Origin: Phycisphaerae bacterium | GTDB taxonomy: Bacteria > Planctomycetota > Phycisphaerae > UBA1845 | DNA: 64,000 bases | Reading direction: 5' to 3' | Assembly (NCBI GenBank): GCA_029260215.1 | Contig: JAJDDQ010000031.1 | Coordinates: 62,001 to 126,000 of the forward strand | In this document: positions 1 to 9,065 of the stretch, one piece after another | How the letters are laid out: every line of letters starts with the position of its first letter | How positions within the stretch are numbered: position 1 is the stretch's first letter | Notes under the pieces: generated by a model | Databases searched by the model: none | What the model was told of the DNA's origin: nothing | Seen by the model: the letters and a program-made list of their open reading frames with translations, nothing else | Translations under genes and position numbers: made by a program

Positions 1-51
1 CGAATTCACCTGTTGCCGCGAGGTCCGCATTCGCAAAAAAAACACTCAGCC

Positions 52-80
52 TTGACTTTCACTGTTTTGTGCTGTATATT
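52..80 (+). promoter_or_regulatory. Sigma-70-like promoter of the GbsR-type regulator gene
   Basis: TTGACT at 52-57 and TATATT at 75-80 are separated by 17 bases, a near-consensus housekeeping promoter. It is followed at 81-92 by CTGTATTAACAG, a partial palindrome with CTGT/ACAG ends that would overlap the transcription start. That is a plausible autoregulatory operator for the MarR-like product, but this is inference. The ribosome-binding site AGGAG lies at 97-101, eight bases before the ATG at 110. Confidence 0.7.
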
Positions 81-109
81 CTGTATTAACAGAAACAGGA
101 GAAACACAC

Positions 110-643
110 ATGGCCAACATGACTCCCGCGACACAAGGGTTCATCCTTCATTGGGGCGAAATGGGCACAAAGTGGGGCATCAACCGCACCGTAGCGCAAA
201 TCCACGCCCTGCTGTACCTCTCCCCGAAACCACTGGATGCCGAGCAAATCGCCGAAACACTCTCGGTGGCCCGATCCAACGTAAGCAACAGCCTGCGCGA
301 GCTTCAAAGCTGGAACATCGTCAAGGTCGTGCATGTCATGGGCGATCGCCGCGACCACTATGAATCGATGAAAGACGTGTGGGAGATGTTCCAGGTCATC
401 CTCGACGAACGAAAAAAACGGGAGATCGACCCCACACTGGCTGTCTTGCGCGATCTGACTGCCAAGGCCCAAAAATCCGGCATCAAAGACGCCTACACGC
501 ACGAACGCTTGAACGACATGCTCGGATTTTTCGAGTCCATGACCACATGGTACGCGCATATTCGTCGGATGCCGACAAAGGCGTTTATCAGATTCGTGAA
601 GATGGGCGACAAGGTTCGCAAACTACTGGGGCTTGCATCATGA
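110..643 (+). CDS. GbsR/MarR-family transcriptional regulator
   Basis: A 177-residue winged-helix regulator of the GbsR branch of the MarR superfamily. The N-terminal half reads as helix-turn-helix: residues around 45-75 carry PLDAEQIAETLSVARSNVSN, where the recognition helix begins, followed by a wing region with GDRRDHYES. The C-terminal half is helical (FQVILDERKKREIDP), typical of the GbsR dimerisation part. The ATG at 110 is supported by AGGAG eight bases upstream and by the strong promoter at 52-80. GbsR-like proteins in other bacteria control osmoprotectant or membrane-related genes; here the likely targets are itself and the two downstream genes on the same strand. An ATG overlaps its stop codon (640) but opens only a 15-codon frame, possibly a remnant of a lost translationally coupled gene. 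Confidence 0.85.
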   Translation: MANMTPATQGFILHWGEMGTKWGINRTVAQIHALLYLSPKPLDAEQIAETLSVARSNVSNSLRELQSWNIVKVVHVMGDRRDHYESMKDVWEMFQVILDERKKREIDPTLAVLRDLTAKAQKSGIKDAYTHERLNDMLGFFESMTTWYAHIRRMPTKAFIRFVKMGDKVRKLLGLAS

Positions 644-782
644 CAGAACAAGCCAATACCGCAGATTGCAGCAATCAAAACGGTTAGGCAATTCACGACA
701 ACCCTCTTGTGTTCCCGCTCGCGTAAAGCGTTTGACGGTCCCTGGAGGCTTTGAAGAAGCCTTGCCGCTCGGAGACAACTCA

Positions 783-1709
783 ATGGCCAACAAAGAAATC
801 GCTGATGTGACGGGTGCTTTCGGGTATTCAGGACGTTACATCGCACGCCGGCTTCTCGACGCTGGCGTGGAGGTTCGCACGCTCACCAACGCGCCGGATT
901 CACAAAGCCCATTTGGAACACGAGTCAAGGCTTTCCCGCTCTCGTTCCACGATCACACCCGACTCATCGAAGCGATGCGAGGAGCAACATCGCTATACAA
1001 CACCTACTGGGTCAGATTCAACCACGCCAGATTCAGGCAGTCGGACGCGGTGAAAAACACGCTCGCCCTGTTTCGTGCGGCACGTGAAGCCGGCGTGCAA
1101 CGCGTTGTCCATCTCAGCATCACGAACCCTTCGGAAGACTCGCCGCTGGAATACTTCCGCAGCAAAGCCACGCTCGAAAAAGCGTTGGTAGATTCCGGTT
1201 TGTCGCACTCGATCCTGCGACCGACCGTGCTGTTCGGGCGTGAAGATGTCCTGGTCAACAACATCGCGTGGTTGCTGCGAAGGTTCCCGTTCTTCGGCCT
1301 GTTCGGAAACGGCTCGTACCGCTTGCAACCCATGTATGTGGACGACATCGCCAAGCTCGCCGTGGAGGAAGGCCAGCGAACCGAAAACCGTGTCGTTGAT
1401 GCCATCGGGCCAGAAACATTCACCTACCGAGAACTCGTCGAGCAGATAGGGCGCGCCATCGGAAAACCAAGGCCGATCATGTCCTTTCCGCCCACAGTCG
1501 GACATCTCGTCGGCTGGATGGTTGGCAAAATCGTCGGCGATGTGGTCATCACGCGCGAGGAAATAACAGGCCTGATGGCCGGGCTTCTATGCACAAATTC
1601 CAAACCGGCAGGTGAAACCAGCCTGACCGAGTGGGCAACCACAAACCACGAGACACTCGGCCTGCGCTACGCGAGCGAACTCGGCAGACGGAAGGACAGA
1701 ACAACGTGA
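783..1709 (+). CDS. NAD(P)-binding NmrA/NDUFA9-like protein
   Basis: A Rossmann-fold protein of about 308 residues of the atypical SDR type (NmrA-like, complex I NDUFA9-like). The start at 783 is preferred over an in-frame upstream codon at 633: GGAG lies at 771 just before it, and the dinucleotide-binding motif TGAFGYSGRYIARRL then falls at the N-terminus as expected. Further support comes from VVHLSITNPSEDSPLEYFRS (SDR-like strand and substrate segment) and ILRPTVLFG, which are typical of the family. Such proteins bind NAD(P)H and act as redox sensors, assembly factors or oxidoreductases on quinone-like substrates; the substrate is not deducible. It lies 139 bases after the GbsR-like gene and is probably co-regulated with it. 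Confidence 0.8.
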   Translation: MANKEIADVTGAFGYSGRYIARRLLDAGVEVRTLTNAPDSQSPFGTRVKAFPLSFHDHTRLIEAMRGATSLYNTYWVRFNHARFRQSDAVKNTLALFRAAREAGVQRVVHLSITNPSEDSPLEYFRSKATLEKALVDSGLSHSILRPTVLFGREDVLVNNIAWLLRRFPFFGLFGNGSYRLQPMYVDDIAKLAVEEGQRTENRVVDAIGPETFTYRELVEQIGRAIGKPRPIMSFPPTVGHLVGWMVGKIVGDVVITREEITGLMAGLLCTNSKPAGETSLTEWATTNHETLGLRYASELGRRKDRTT

Positions 1710-1863
1710 CTGCCGGGTACACGCAGATGCGAGGGCAACTCACCGGCGCGATCAAAAAGCTCGTAAAGATGGACCACAAGGCTCACTCGAAGCACTTGGT
1801 GCGGTTGTCGCGATGTGAATATTGGCTGAGCTGCAATTCCTTTTTTTGACTCAGGATTTTGTC

Positions 1864-3351
1864 ATGACTATAGAATCCGAAAAAACAGTCCGAACAGATT
1901 CTCGATCACATGGGTTGTTCAGCTTGCGCGGTGAGATCAATCGGCTTCCCTTCGCTGCAGTTGGCATTGGGCTGTTTCTTGCCAAATATGCTCTGGATTG
2001 CACCGTTTCGAATTTTGTGTTTGGGCGGGCATGGTCGATCTTCAATTACCTCAGCGGTCAACAGGCTTCGCTGCTATTCTCAGCTGCGCCGGAAGACCGT
2101 TTCTACTTTTGGGCGATGTTGCTGATTGCCCTGCCGTTCATTTGGATCGGCGTCGCCTTGACCACACGCCGGCTTCGATCAGCCGGTATGCCGATTGGGT
2201 TGGTTTTTCTGTTCTTTCTACCGACGATTAACCTGCTGTTCCTGGCGACGATGACAACCGTTGCCTCTCGCGGCGGCAGGACGGCACAAGCACGGAAGAG
2301 CGCTCCCACATACCGGGATATTATCTCGCGCGCCGTGCCTCGCAATCCATTCGCGAGCGCAGTCTTCGCCGTGTGCTTCACCATCGTTGCAGGCCTCGCC
2401 ATATCAGGGTTGAGTGTTTACGTCCTTGAGATGTACGGGCTGGGCCTGTTTGTGGGCGCACCTTTTGGTATGGGCTTGATTTCAACAATTGTGTTTGGGT
2501 TCTGTGGATATCGCACCGGAGCAGCGTATCGCTTTGTCAGCATAGCCAGCGTCGTCGGGTTGGAGCTACTCATGTTCGCGATAGGTGCCGAAGGCATGGG
2601 TTGCTTGTTCATGGCGCTTCCCATTTGGATCGTTGCAGGAGTGCTGGGTGGTTTCGTCGGTGAAGCCATTCAACAACGCGCTGCCGACAAACGCGAAATG
2701 GCTCTTTCCACACTTGTTATTATCGTAGCCGTCCCCGCGCTCCTCGGCATGGAATACCTCACCCAACCCAACGCGCCGACACATATGGTCATGACGAGCT
2801 TGAGAATCGAAGCTCCGCCCGAACGCGTCTGGAAAAACGTCGTCGGGTTTCCCGATCTGCCCCCTCCTACGGAGTGGCTGTTTCGGTTGGGGATCGCCTA
2901 TCCGATCAGCGCAAGCATCGATGAAACCGGTGGTACTGGCGAGCGACGGTGCGAATTCAACACGGGCACGTTTGTAGAGCCGATCACAGTCTGGAATCCA
3001 CCAATACGCCTCCAGTTTTCCGTCACGAAGAATCCTCCACCGATGCGTGAATGGAGTTTCTACGAAAATGTGCATGCGCCGCACCTGGAAGGGTTTCTCT
3101 GTTCCCGGGCAGGCCAATTCGTGCTCAAGCCGCAAGCGAACGGAGGCACACGACTCGAAGGGAGTACGTGGTACGAGCACAACATGAGGCCTGTTGGATA
3201 TTGGCGGTTCTGGTCCGACCGAATCATCGCGACGATTCATCGACGTGTGCTTCGACACATCAAAACGCTGTCCGAGTCACCACGCGCGATCACAATCGAA
3301 GTGCCACAACATGTCTCGAATCACAATAATTCTCGCGAGTCACAAGAATAA
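1864..3351 (+). CDS. Membrane protein, DUF805-like N-terminus fused to SRPBCC domain
   Basis: A 495-residue protein. Residues about 10-125 resemble DUF805: LFSLRGEINRLPF followed by four hydrophobic segments and TRRLRSAGMP. Several more membrane segments run to about residue 300. The C-terminal 170 residues look like a soluble SRPBCC/START-like ligand-binding domain (SLRIEAPPERVWKNVVGFPD, later GSTWYEHNMRPVGYWRFW). The ATG at 1864 is chosen because AGGA precedes it by seven bases; a TTG at 1822 would add 14 residues. Its position after a GbsR regulator and an NmrA-like protein suggests a membrane-stress or hydrophobic-ligand role, which is inference. The fusion of the two domains is uncommon. 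Confidence 0.75.
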   Translation: MTIESEKTVRTDSRSHGLFSLRGEINRLPFAAVGIGLFLAKYALDCTVSNFVFGRAWSIFNYLSGQQASLLFSAAPEDRFYFWAMLLIALPFIWIGVALTTRRLRSAGMPIGLVFLFFLPTINLLFLATMTTVASRGGRTAQARKSAPTYRDIISRAVPRNPFASAVFAVCFTIVAGLAISGLSVYVLEMYGLGLFVGAPFGMGLISTIVFGFCGYRTGAAYRFVSIASVVGLELLMFAIGAEGMGCLFMALPIWIVAGVLGGFVGEAIQQRAADKREMALSTLVIIVAVPALLGMEYLTQPNAPTHMVMTSLRIEAPPERVWKNVVGFPDLPPPTEWLFRLGIAYPISASIDETGGTGERRCEFNTGTFVEPITVWNPPIRLQFSVTKNPPPMREWSFYENVHAPHLEGFLCSRAGQFVLKPQANGGTRLEGSTWYEHNMRPVGYWRFWSDRIIATIHRRVLRHIKTLSESPRAITIEVPQHVSNHNNSRESQE

Positions 3352-3463
3352 GCGGTAGTTCAGCCAAGCATGGCTAACACAAAACGCAATCGCAAACGAA
3401 CCGTGACGCGCGTATTGGCATCGATTTACCGATGTCACGGTGGAACGAAGCCATGCAAACCGA

Positions 3464-6058
3464 TCAGTTTCCACCCGCTCCATCACCTGTTTCGTCATCA
3501 CTCGTGTATGAATCTTTGGTTGCATTCATATCTTGGGTTGCCTCGTGGATTTCTTTGATCGCAGCAACCGCATTTTGGGTTTGCGGGTGCGTGTCGCCGA
3601 GCTTTCGCGACAGGTTTTCATGTGCAGTCGCAACCGTCCGTTCCGCCTCTTCCAGTCGCCCCTGCCTCAAGAAGCACACGCCCCGATTACGCAGAAACAC
3701 GTCGGCCAGCCAATGGTTTTTCGGAATCCCCTTCTGAGATCGAAGCTCCAATTCGGCGAAGGAACCTTCCGCATCGGCGAACGCAGCCGCGTCCACCTGA
3801 CACATCGCCAGGTTGTTCAAGGCGATCAACGTCTTGACGTGCGCGGACCCGAGCGTGCGGTCCATAGCCTCGAACGCCTCTTCGAAAAGCGGTTGTGCCG
3901 CTTCGTGTCGACCGGACGAACGCATCACATCGGCAAGGTTCGACAAAGTCGTCAATGTCGCAGGGTGGTCCTCACTCATGGTGCGACGGCGCGTATCGAG
4001 CAAATCGCGGTAAAGCCCCTCGGCCTCCGTGAAGCGCTTCAGATCGCCATAGGCGCTGGCCAGGTTGCCCTTGGCAGCGAGGGTGACCGGGTGTTCCGCT
4101 GACCATCGTTCGCTCATACGGTCGATCGCCGGAACGAGGAGCGCGACAGCTTGGTCGTAAGCGCCGCGTTTGACGAGCAGTTCCGAGAAATTGTTGACCG
4201 CAATGAGTGTTTCCTCGTGGTCATCCCCGGCAACGCGGCGCAACGTTGCGACGGCCTGTCGGACGACAGGCTCTGCCTCACTATGCTTACCCTGAGCTTG
4301 AAGCAGGGCAGCCAGATTCGTCTGGGCTTTGAGCGTGCTCAGGTGTTCCGTCCCGAGAGTTTCCTGTCGAGTTTCCCAGACGTGACGCACGAGTTTCTCT
4401 GATTCCTCAAGTTGCCCGGACTGCTCGAGCGCTCGGGCCAGGTTGGTCTTGGCAGCCAAGGTCTCTTCGTGGTCAGGTTCGAGGAATCGCGCGGACAAGT
4501 CCACTGTACGCCGAAGATGAGGTTCCGCCTCTGAGAAAAGCCCAAGTCGCAACAGGGCAAGCCCGATGGTTGAACGCAAAGAGGCTTCGATCAACGGCTG
4601 AGAATCGAACCGCGTATTAATCTGGTCCGCAGCCCTTTGAAGAAAATCAACGACGCGCACTTCGTGTCCTTCGTGTTCGGGAACGGGTGAACCGAGCATG
4701 TCGTTTAGGAATTCGTTGATGGCTCGAACCTTAGCGGTTTCACGCTGAACCTCGACAAGCCGGTTTCGAAATTCACGTTCCGCGCGAAGGGATTCGAGCA
4801 GTCCCCAGCCGAGCGCAACCAGGAGCGCGCACACGCCGCCCACGAGGAGCTTGTGCCGCCGCGTGAATTTTGTGACTTGATACATCGTGCTCGCGGGCCG
4901 AGCGCTGATAGGCTCGTCACACAGAAACCGGCGGATGTCCGCGGCGAGGTCCGATGCCGATCCGTACCGGCGATCCTTGTCCGGTTCGAGCGCCTTGGCC
5001 ACGATCGTTTCGATGTCGCCGCGAAGCGCTTTGTTCATCGTGCCAAGTCGCGCGGGCCGATGTTCCGCAATTGTGCGAATCGCCTCGGCGATGGATTTTC
5101 CGCCGATCGCGTGGGGCGGCTGGCCGCTCAGCAATTCATAAGAAATAACACCAAGGGCGAAAACGTCGGAGCGCGTATCCAATTCCTCCGGGCGGCCCGA
5201 GACCTGCTCGGGACTCATGTACTGCAGCGTGCCCACGAGTTGGCCTGTGCTGGTGGCCGCGGTTGTGGCCATCAAATCGCAGTCTGTCGCCCGAGCCACG
5301 CCGAAATCCAGTATCTTGGGTTGACCCGATTCGGTAACGAGGATGTTGCCCGGCTTGAGGTCGCGATGAATGACACTCTTGGTATGGGCGTGATGAACGG
5401 CGTCCGCAATCTTAGCGATCAACTCCAATCGTGCGCGGATTCCCAGCCGGTTCCTGTCTGCGAACTCAGTTACGGACGTGCCCTCGATCAATTCCATGGC
5501 GAAAAATGGCTGCGCGCTAGAACCGGAATCATCAATGCCGGCTTCGTAAATGTGTGCGATCCCGGGATGTTGCAGTCGGCCAAGAACCTGTGCCTCAAGT
5601 TGAAATCGACGCAATGCCGCATCCGACGCCACACTGGAGCGTACGACTTTCAAAGCGACACGCCGACGCGGGTTATCCTGTTCCGCGAGGTAAACGATGC
5701 CCATTCCACCCGCGCCCAGAACCTCGATAATCGCGTATCTGCCGATGGTCGCCGGCACGGCGCGGTCGCGAATAGCGGCCTCCATGCCGGATAGCTCCGA
5801 ACCAAACTCACGCTCTGCATCGTCGCCGGCTGATGAAGCCTCCCAAATCGCGGGAATCAAACCGCCCGCCGGAATCCTGCCGATAGCCAGGCTGGTGGGT
5901 GTTTCCACCTCGACATGGTCGAGAAGGGATTCCACTTCAATGCGCAGGTCCGTGTCTTTTCCACACGATCGGTCGAGGTAGTCCGCCCGGGCCGAGTATT
6001 CCATATCGAGTGCCGCGAGGAACAGTTCTCGGACGTATTCGTAGCGCTGCTTGTTCAC
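3464..6058 (-). CDS. Ser/Thr protein kinase with transmembrane helix and TPR array
   Basis: An 864-residue Hanks-type kinase typical of Planctomycetota. An N-terminal leader of about 100 residues is followed by the kinase domain at about 108-375, with the glycine loop GAGGMG near 115-120, the catalytic lysine in VALKVVR, HRDLKPGN, DFG and the GTLQYMSPEQ activation-segment end. A membrane helix lies near 390-410 (LLVGGVCALLVALGWGLL). About ten TPR repeats then run to the C-terminus (patterns such as LGLFSEAEPHLRRTVDLS), the presumed sensor or scaffold part. The start is taken as GTG at 6058, which overlaps the sigma-factor stop as GTGA; a longer frame from 6112 would intrude on that gene. The coupling indicates a regulatory partnership with the ECF sigma factor. 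Confidence 0.9.
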   Translation of the reverse strand: MNKQRYEYVRELFLAALDMEYSARADYLDRSCGKDTDLRIEVESLLDHVEVETPTSLAIGRIPAGGLIPAIWEASSAGDDAEREFGSELSGMEAAIRDRAVPATIGRYAIIEVLGAGGMGIVYLAEQDNPRRRVALKVVRSSVASDAALRRFQLEAQVLGRLQHPGIAHIYEAGIDDSGSSAQPFFAMELIEGTSVTEFADRNRLGIRARLELIAKIADAVHHAHTKSVIHRDLKPGNILVTESGQPKILDFGVARATDCDLMATTAATSTGQLVGTLQYMSPEQVSGRPEELDTRSDVFALGVISYELLSGQPPHAIGGKSIAEAIRTIAEHRPARLGTMNKALRGDIETIVAKALEPDKDRRYGSASDLAADIRRFLCDEPISARPASTMYQVTKFTRRHKLLVGGVCALLVALGWGLLESLRAEREFRNRLVEVQRETAKVRAINEFLNDMLGSPVPEHEGHEVRVVDFLQRAADQINTRFDSQPLIEASLRSTIGLALLRLGLFSEAEPHLRRTVDLSARFLEPDHEETLAAKTNLARALEQSGQLEESEKLVRHVWETRQETLGTEHLSTLKAQTNLAALLQAQGKHSEAEPVVRQAVATLRRVAGDDHEETLIAVNNFSELLVKRGAYDQAVALLVPAIDRMSERWSAEHPVTLAAKGNLASAYGDLKRFTEAEGLYRDLLDTRRRTMSEDHPATLTTLSNLADVMRSSGRHEAAQPLFEEAFEAMDRTLGSAHVKTLIALNNLAMCQVDAAAFADAEGSFAELELRSQKGIPKNHWLADVFLRNRGVCFLRQGRLEEAERTVATAHENLSRKLGDTHPQTQNAVAAIKEIHEATQDMNATKDSYTSDDETGDGAGGN

Positions 6059-6633
6059 GACCCCGTGGCTCCGCTGAGTTCGCGTTTGAGCCACGCGCGA
6101 GCCATAGCCCAATCACCCTCGACCGTACGGAGGGAAACACCCAAAACTTCGGCTATTTCCTTTAGAGGCAGGTCACCGAAGAAACGCAGCTCGACGATGC
6201 GCGCTTGACGCTCATGGAGTCTTGTCAGCTTGGCCATTGCGTCGTCCAGGGCGATCACGTCGAGTTCGCTCGTGCCGGTCCACGCAAGGTTTTCATCGAG
6301 CGAAATACGGTGACGTCCGCCGCCGCGTTTGGCGCGTAAATGACCCCGAGCGTGATCAACCAGGATGCGACGGATAGCCTGAGAAGCGACGGCCATAAAA
6401 TGAGCACGGTTTCGCCATTGTACCGCCTCCTGATCCACCAATCGGATGAACGCTTCATGGGCCAGCGCGGTAGCTTGAAGCGTGTGGTTCGGGCGTTCGT
6501 TCTTGAGATAGGAAGCGGCCAAAGCGCGCAACTCATCGTAAATCAAGGGCATCAATTGGCGCAGCGCCGAGTCGCCCTCATCAGTCACCCGGCTGAGGAT
6601 TTCGGTGACACGGGTTTTGCGTTCGTCATGCAC
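6055..6633 (-). CDS. ECF-family RNA polymerase sigma factor (TIGR02999 type)
   Basis: A 192-residue sigma factor with region 2 (LMPLIYDELRALAASYL, then TLQATALAHEAFIRLVD and AHFMAVASQAIRRILVDHAR) and region 4 (LTRLHERQARIVELRFF, GDLPLKEIAEVLGVSLRTVE). The sequence matches the sigma-70-like ECF subgroup abundant in planctomycetes, which generally lacks a classical anti-sigma factor and sits beside a Ser/Thr kinase, as here. It overlaps the kinase start by four bases, so the two are translationally coupled and probably form one signalling unit in which phosphorylation or binding by the kinase controls the sigma factor. That mechanism is inferred from the family. No promoter could be assigned with confidence. 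Confidence 0.92.
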   Translation of the reverse strand: MHDERKTRVTEILSRVTDEGDSALRQLMPLIYDELRALAASYLKNERPNHTLQATALAHEAFIRLVDQEAVQWRNRAHFMAVASQAIRRILVDHARGHLRAKRGGGRHRISLDENLAWTGTSELDVIALDDAMAKLTRLHERQARIVELRFFGDLPLKEIAEVLGVSLRTVEGDWAMARAWLKRELSGATGS

Positions 6634-6783
6634 GATGCCGCCACTCCCCCCAAAAAAGTGCTGTCCGATTGCGGGTTCCCCAACTCATTGTCGCGTTTCG
6701 AGACAACGGAATCAAGGTGACGCCCTGCTGGCAGCACACGATCGCACACTCCGTCCATAACGTCCCTGGGGGTCTTGAGGGCT

Positions 6784-6818
6784 GAAAACCGAAGATTCGA
6801 CCTTGGAAATCGGTTTTC
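6784..6818. promoter_or_regulatory. Inverted repeat in the sigma-factor/secreted-protein divergent region
   Basis: GAAAACCGA at 6784-6792 and TCGGTTTTC at 6810-6818 are perfect nine-base inverted arms with a 17-base spacer. They lie between the divergent sigma-factor gene and the secreted-protein gene that starts at 6911. No T-run follows, so it looks more like an operator or mRNA leader structure than a terminator. Confidence 0.35.
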
Positions 6819-6910
6819 CGGAGGTCTTTGGATGGAGCAAAGAGCACTGTGCAAGCCGGTGAACGCAATTGAATTGTCGAGTGAATCAAGCATTCTTTAG
6901 GGAGTTCGTC

Positions 6911-9016
6911 ATGATGCACGCACGTTACGTGGGATTCAAAACAGCCGCTATTTTCTTGTCAGCAACAGCCTTGTCACTGGCAGCCCCGCTGGGGACGGGG
7001 TTCACTTATCAAGGGGAACTTCGACTCAACGGCCAGCGCGTGGACTCGTCCGCCGACCTCATTTGCACACTTTGGGCAGCGGCGGTCAACGGGCAGCAGG
7101 TCGGACCCGTGGTGGAGTTGAACAATGTCACGGTTGACAAAGGCCTGTTTCAAATCGAACTCGATTTCGGTTCCAATGCCTTCAACAGCGACAAACGGTG
7201 GTTACAGATTTGGGTGCGTTCTCCGGCTGGCGACGGCGGGTATTCGGCACTTTCCCCGCGTCAGCCGCTGACGGCGGCACCCTACGCGTCGACAACACGC
7301 GGCATCCATGTCGCCCCCGACGGAGACGTCGTCATCGGCGGCGAATACGACCCTGTCCAGTCCAGGTTCGAGGTCTTGGGCCAGAACCAACCGGCGGCCA
7401 GGATGTACAGCATCGGAGATGAAGTGGATGTCGTCGTCAATGCTCTGGAAGTCCTCGCAATGACTTCCGGAACACCGGAACCCGGGTTCGGATCGCGTTT
7501 GACCTTTCGTGCCGAAGCGGAAAACGGCGGCCTGGCATCAGTCGCCCAAATCGACGCGGTTCTTACGAATCCGAGCACGGCCGGAATAAGAGGCGACCTG
7601 ATATTTCGAACCATTGAACCGGGATCGTTCACAGAACGTCCGGAGCGAATGCGCATCACCGGCGATGGCCGCGTGTTTGTCGGACGCGACGAATTCGTTT
7701 CCAGTGCGGAATATTTCGGGGTTCACGCTCCTGAGCAGGGTAACGGCTTTGGCGGGATGTACGTGTCGACCGAAAGCGAAACAGCCAAGCCATTCTATGG
7801 CTATTCGGTGAACGGCAACGTTGACGCATACCACTTCTATGACGGTGTTTCAGATACATGGTCGCTGTACATTGATGGTGCCGAACGCCTGGTCGTAGCA
7901 TCCAATGGAAACGTGGGTATCGGTGACGACAACCCGGACGCAACGCTCGACGTACACGCGGCCAATGATGTGAAAGGCGTCACGATCACTCAGTCGACAA
8001 GCAACCAGATTCCGGCTTTGGAAATCAAAACCACCGGCAACAGTTTTCCGGTCCTGATTACCGCGGAGGGCGGGATTTCAAATCTCGCAAAATTCAGGCT
8101 GAACAACAGCACGTCCGTCGCACCAGCCTTCGAGGTTGAAGCCGACACTGTCGGCCCGGTTGCGTATTTTGAGTCGACCAACTCGGTCCACAATCGGGCA
8201 GCGATACACGCCGTGAATCCCGGAACCGGCTCCTCAGCCTATGCGGTTGCCGCATTTCAAACAGCGACCAACACGAATACCGCCGCCATCCACGGCAACA
8301 ATACCAACACGGAGGGTCGCGGCGTCGGCGTGAGCGGCATCGGCGGGTGGCGCGGTGTGTTCGGCCAGGGACTCGGCGACGGGGCGGGCACGCGCACCGG
8401 TGTATACGGTGGCGCGGTCAGTTCAGCCGCCACGAACTACGGCATTTTCGGTGTCGCGCTCAACGGTGTTACGAACTGGGCGGGCTGGTTCGCGGGCAAC
8501 GTCAACGTTACCGGGACACTGAGCAAGGGCGGCGGATCATTCAAAATCGACCACCCACTCGATCCCGAAAACAAGTACCTGTACCACTCGTTCGTCGAAT
8601 CGCCGGACATGATGAACATCTACAACGGCAACGTGAGCCTGGACTCCGGCGGTGTCGCCAATGTCGAACTGCCCGATTGGTTCGCGACTCTGAACCGCGA
8701 CTATCGTTATCAACTGACCGCCATCAGAGCGCCGGGCCCAAATCTGTACATCGCCGAAGAGGTGCGCGACAACCGTTTCGTCATCGCCGGAGGTGAGCCT
8801 GGCATGCGCGTGTCTTGGCAGGTCACTGGCATTCGCCAGGACGCCTTCGCCAACGCGAACCGCATTCCCGTCGAGCAGGACAAGCCCGCGCACGAACAAG
8901 GGTACTACCTCCATCCGAGTGTTCACGGCAAGTCGCGGGCCTCTTCGGTGGAAGTCGCCAACGATCCGACCATGGCGGAATATCTGGGTGTGAACGTCTC
9001 CAAGAACAAGGAATAG
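6911..9016 (+). CDS. Large secreted protein of unknown function
   Basis: About 701 residues with an N-terminal signal peptide (hydrophobic IFLSATALSLAAP) and a mature start GTGFTYQGELRLNGQ, a pattern common in large secreted planctomycete proteins. The first 100 residues form a beta-rich domain. The middle contains Gly/Asn/Thr-rich repeats similar to tail-fibre or adhesin beta-helices (AAIHGNNTNTEG, GVYGGAVSSAATNYGIFG). The C-terminus (SFKIDHPLDPENKYLYHSFV to the end) is a conserved-looking terminal domain recalling tail-fibre chaperone regions, but no conserved catalytic pair is obvious. The start at 6911 is supported by AGGGAG six bases upstream; a frame from TTG 6869 would add 14 unsupported residues. 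It is followed after 49 bases by another exported protein, and the two are probably co-transcribed. Confidence 0.75.
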   Translation: MMHARYVGFKTAAIFLSATALSLAAPLGTGFTYQGELRLNGQRVDSSADLICTLWAAAVNGQQVGPVVELNNVTVDKGLFQIELDFGSNAFNSDKRWLQIWVRSPAGDGGYSALSPRQPLTAAPYASTTRGIHVAPDGDVVIGGEYDPVQSRFEVLGQNQPAARMYSIGDEVDVVVNALEVLAMTSGTPEPGFGSRLTFRAEAENGGLASVAQIDAVLTNPSTAGIRGDLIFRTIEPGSFTERPERMRITGDGRVFVGRDEFVSSAEYFGVHAPEQGNGFGGMYVSTESETAKPFYGYSVNGNVDAYHFYDGVSDTWSLYIDGAERLVVASNGNVGIGDDNPDATLDVHAANDVKGVTITQSTSNQIPALEIKTTGNSFPVLITAEGGISNLAKFRLNNSTSVAPAFEVEADTVGPVAYFESTNSVHNRAAIHAVNPGTGSSAYAVAAFQTATNTNTAAIHGNNTNTEGRGVGVSGIGGWRGVFGQGLGDGAGTRTGVYGGAVSSAATNYGIFGVALNGVTNWAGWFAGNVNVTGTLSKGGGSFKIDHPLDPENKYLYHSFVESPDMMNIYNGNVSLDSGGVANVELPDWFATLNRDYRYQLTAIRAPGPNLYIAEEVRDNRFVIAGGEPGMRVSWQVTGIRQDAFANANRIPVEQDKPAHEQGYYLHPSVHGKSRASSVEVANDPTMAEYLGVNVSKNKE

Positions 9017-9065
9017 TCTCAGCCATCGCTCTGTTGAACGACACGAGACAAGAACAGGAGACGCA

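Noticed and set aside
3352-3463. Hairpin between the convergent genes at 3401-3440 (CCGTGAC/GTCACGG)
   Set aside because: No T-run on either strand and an 11-base interruption; not convincing as a terminator.
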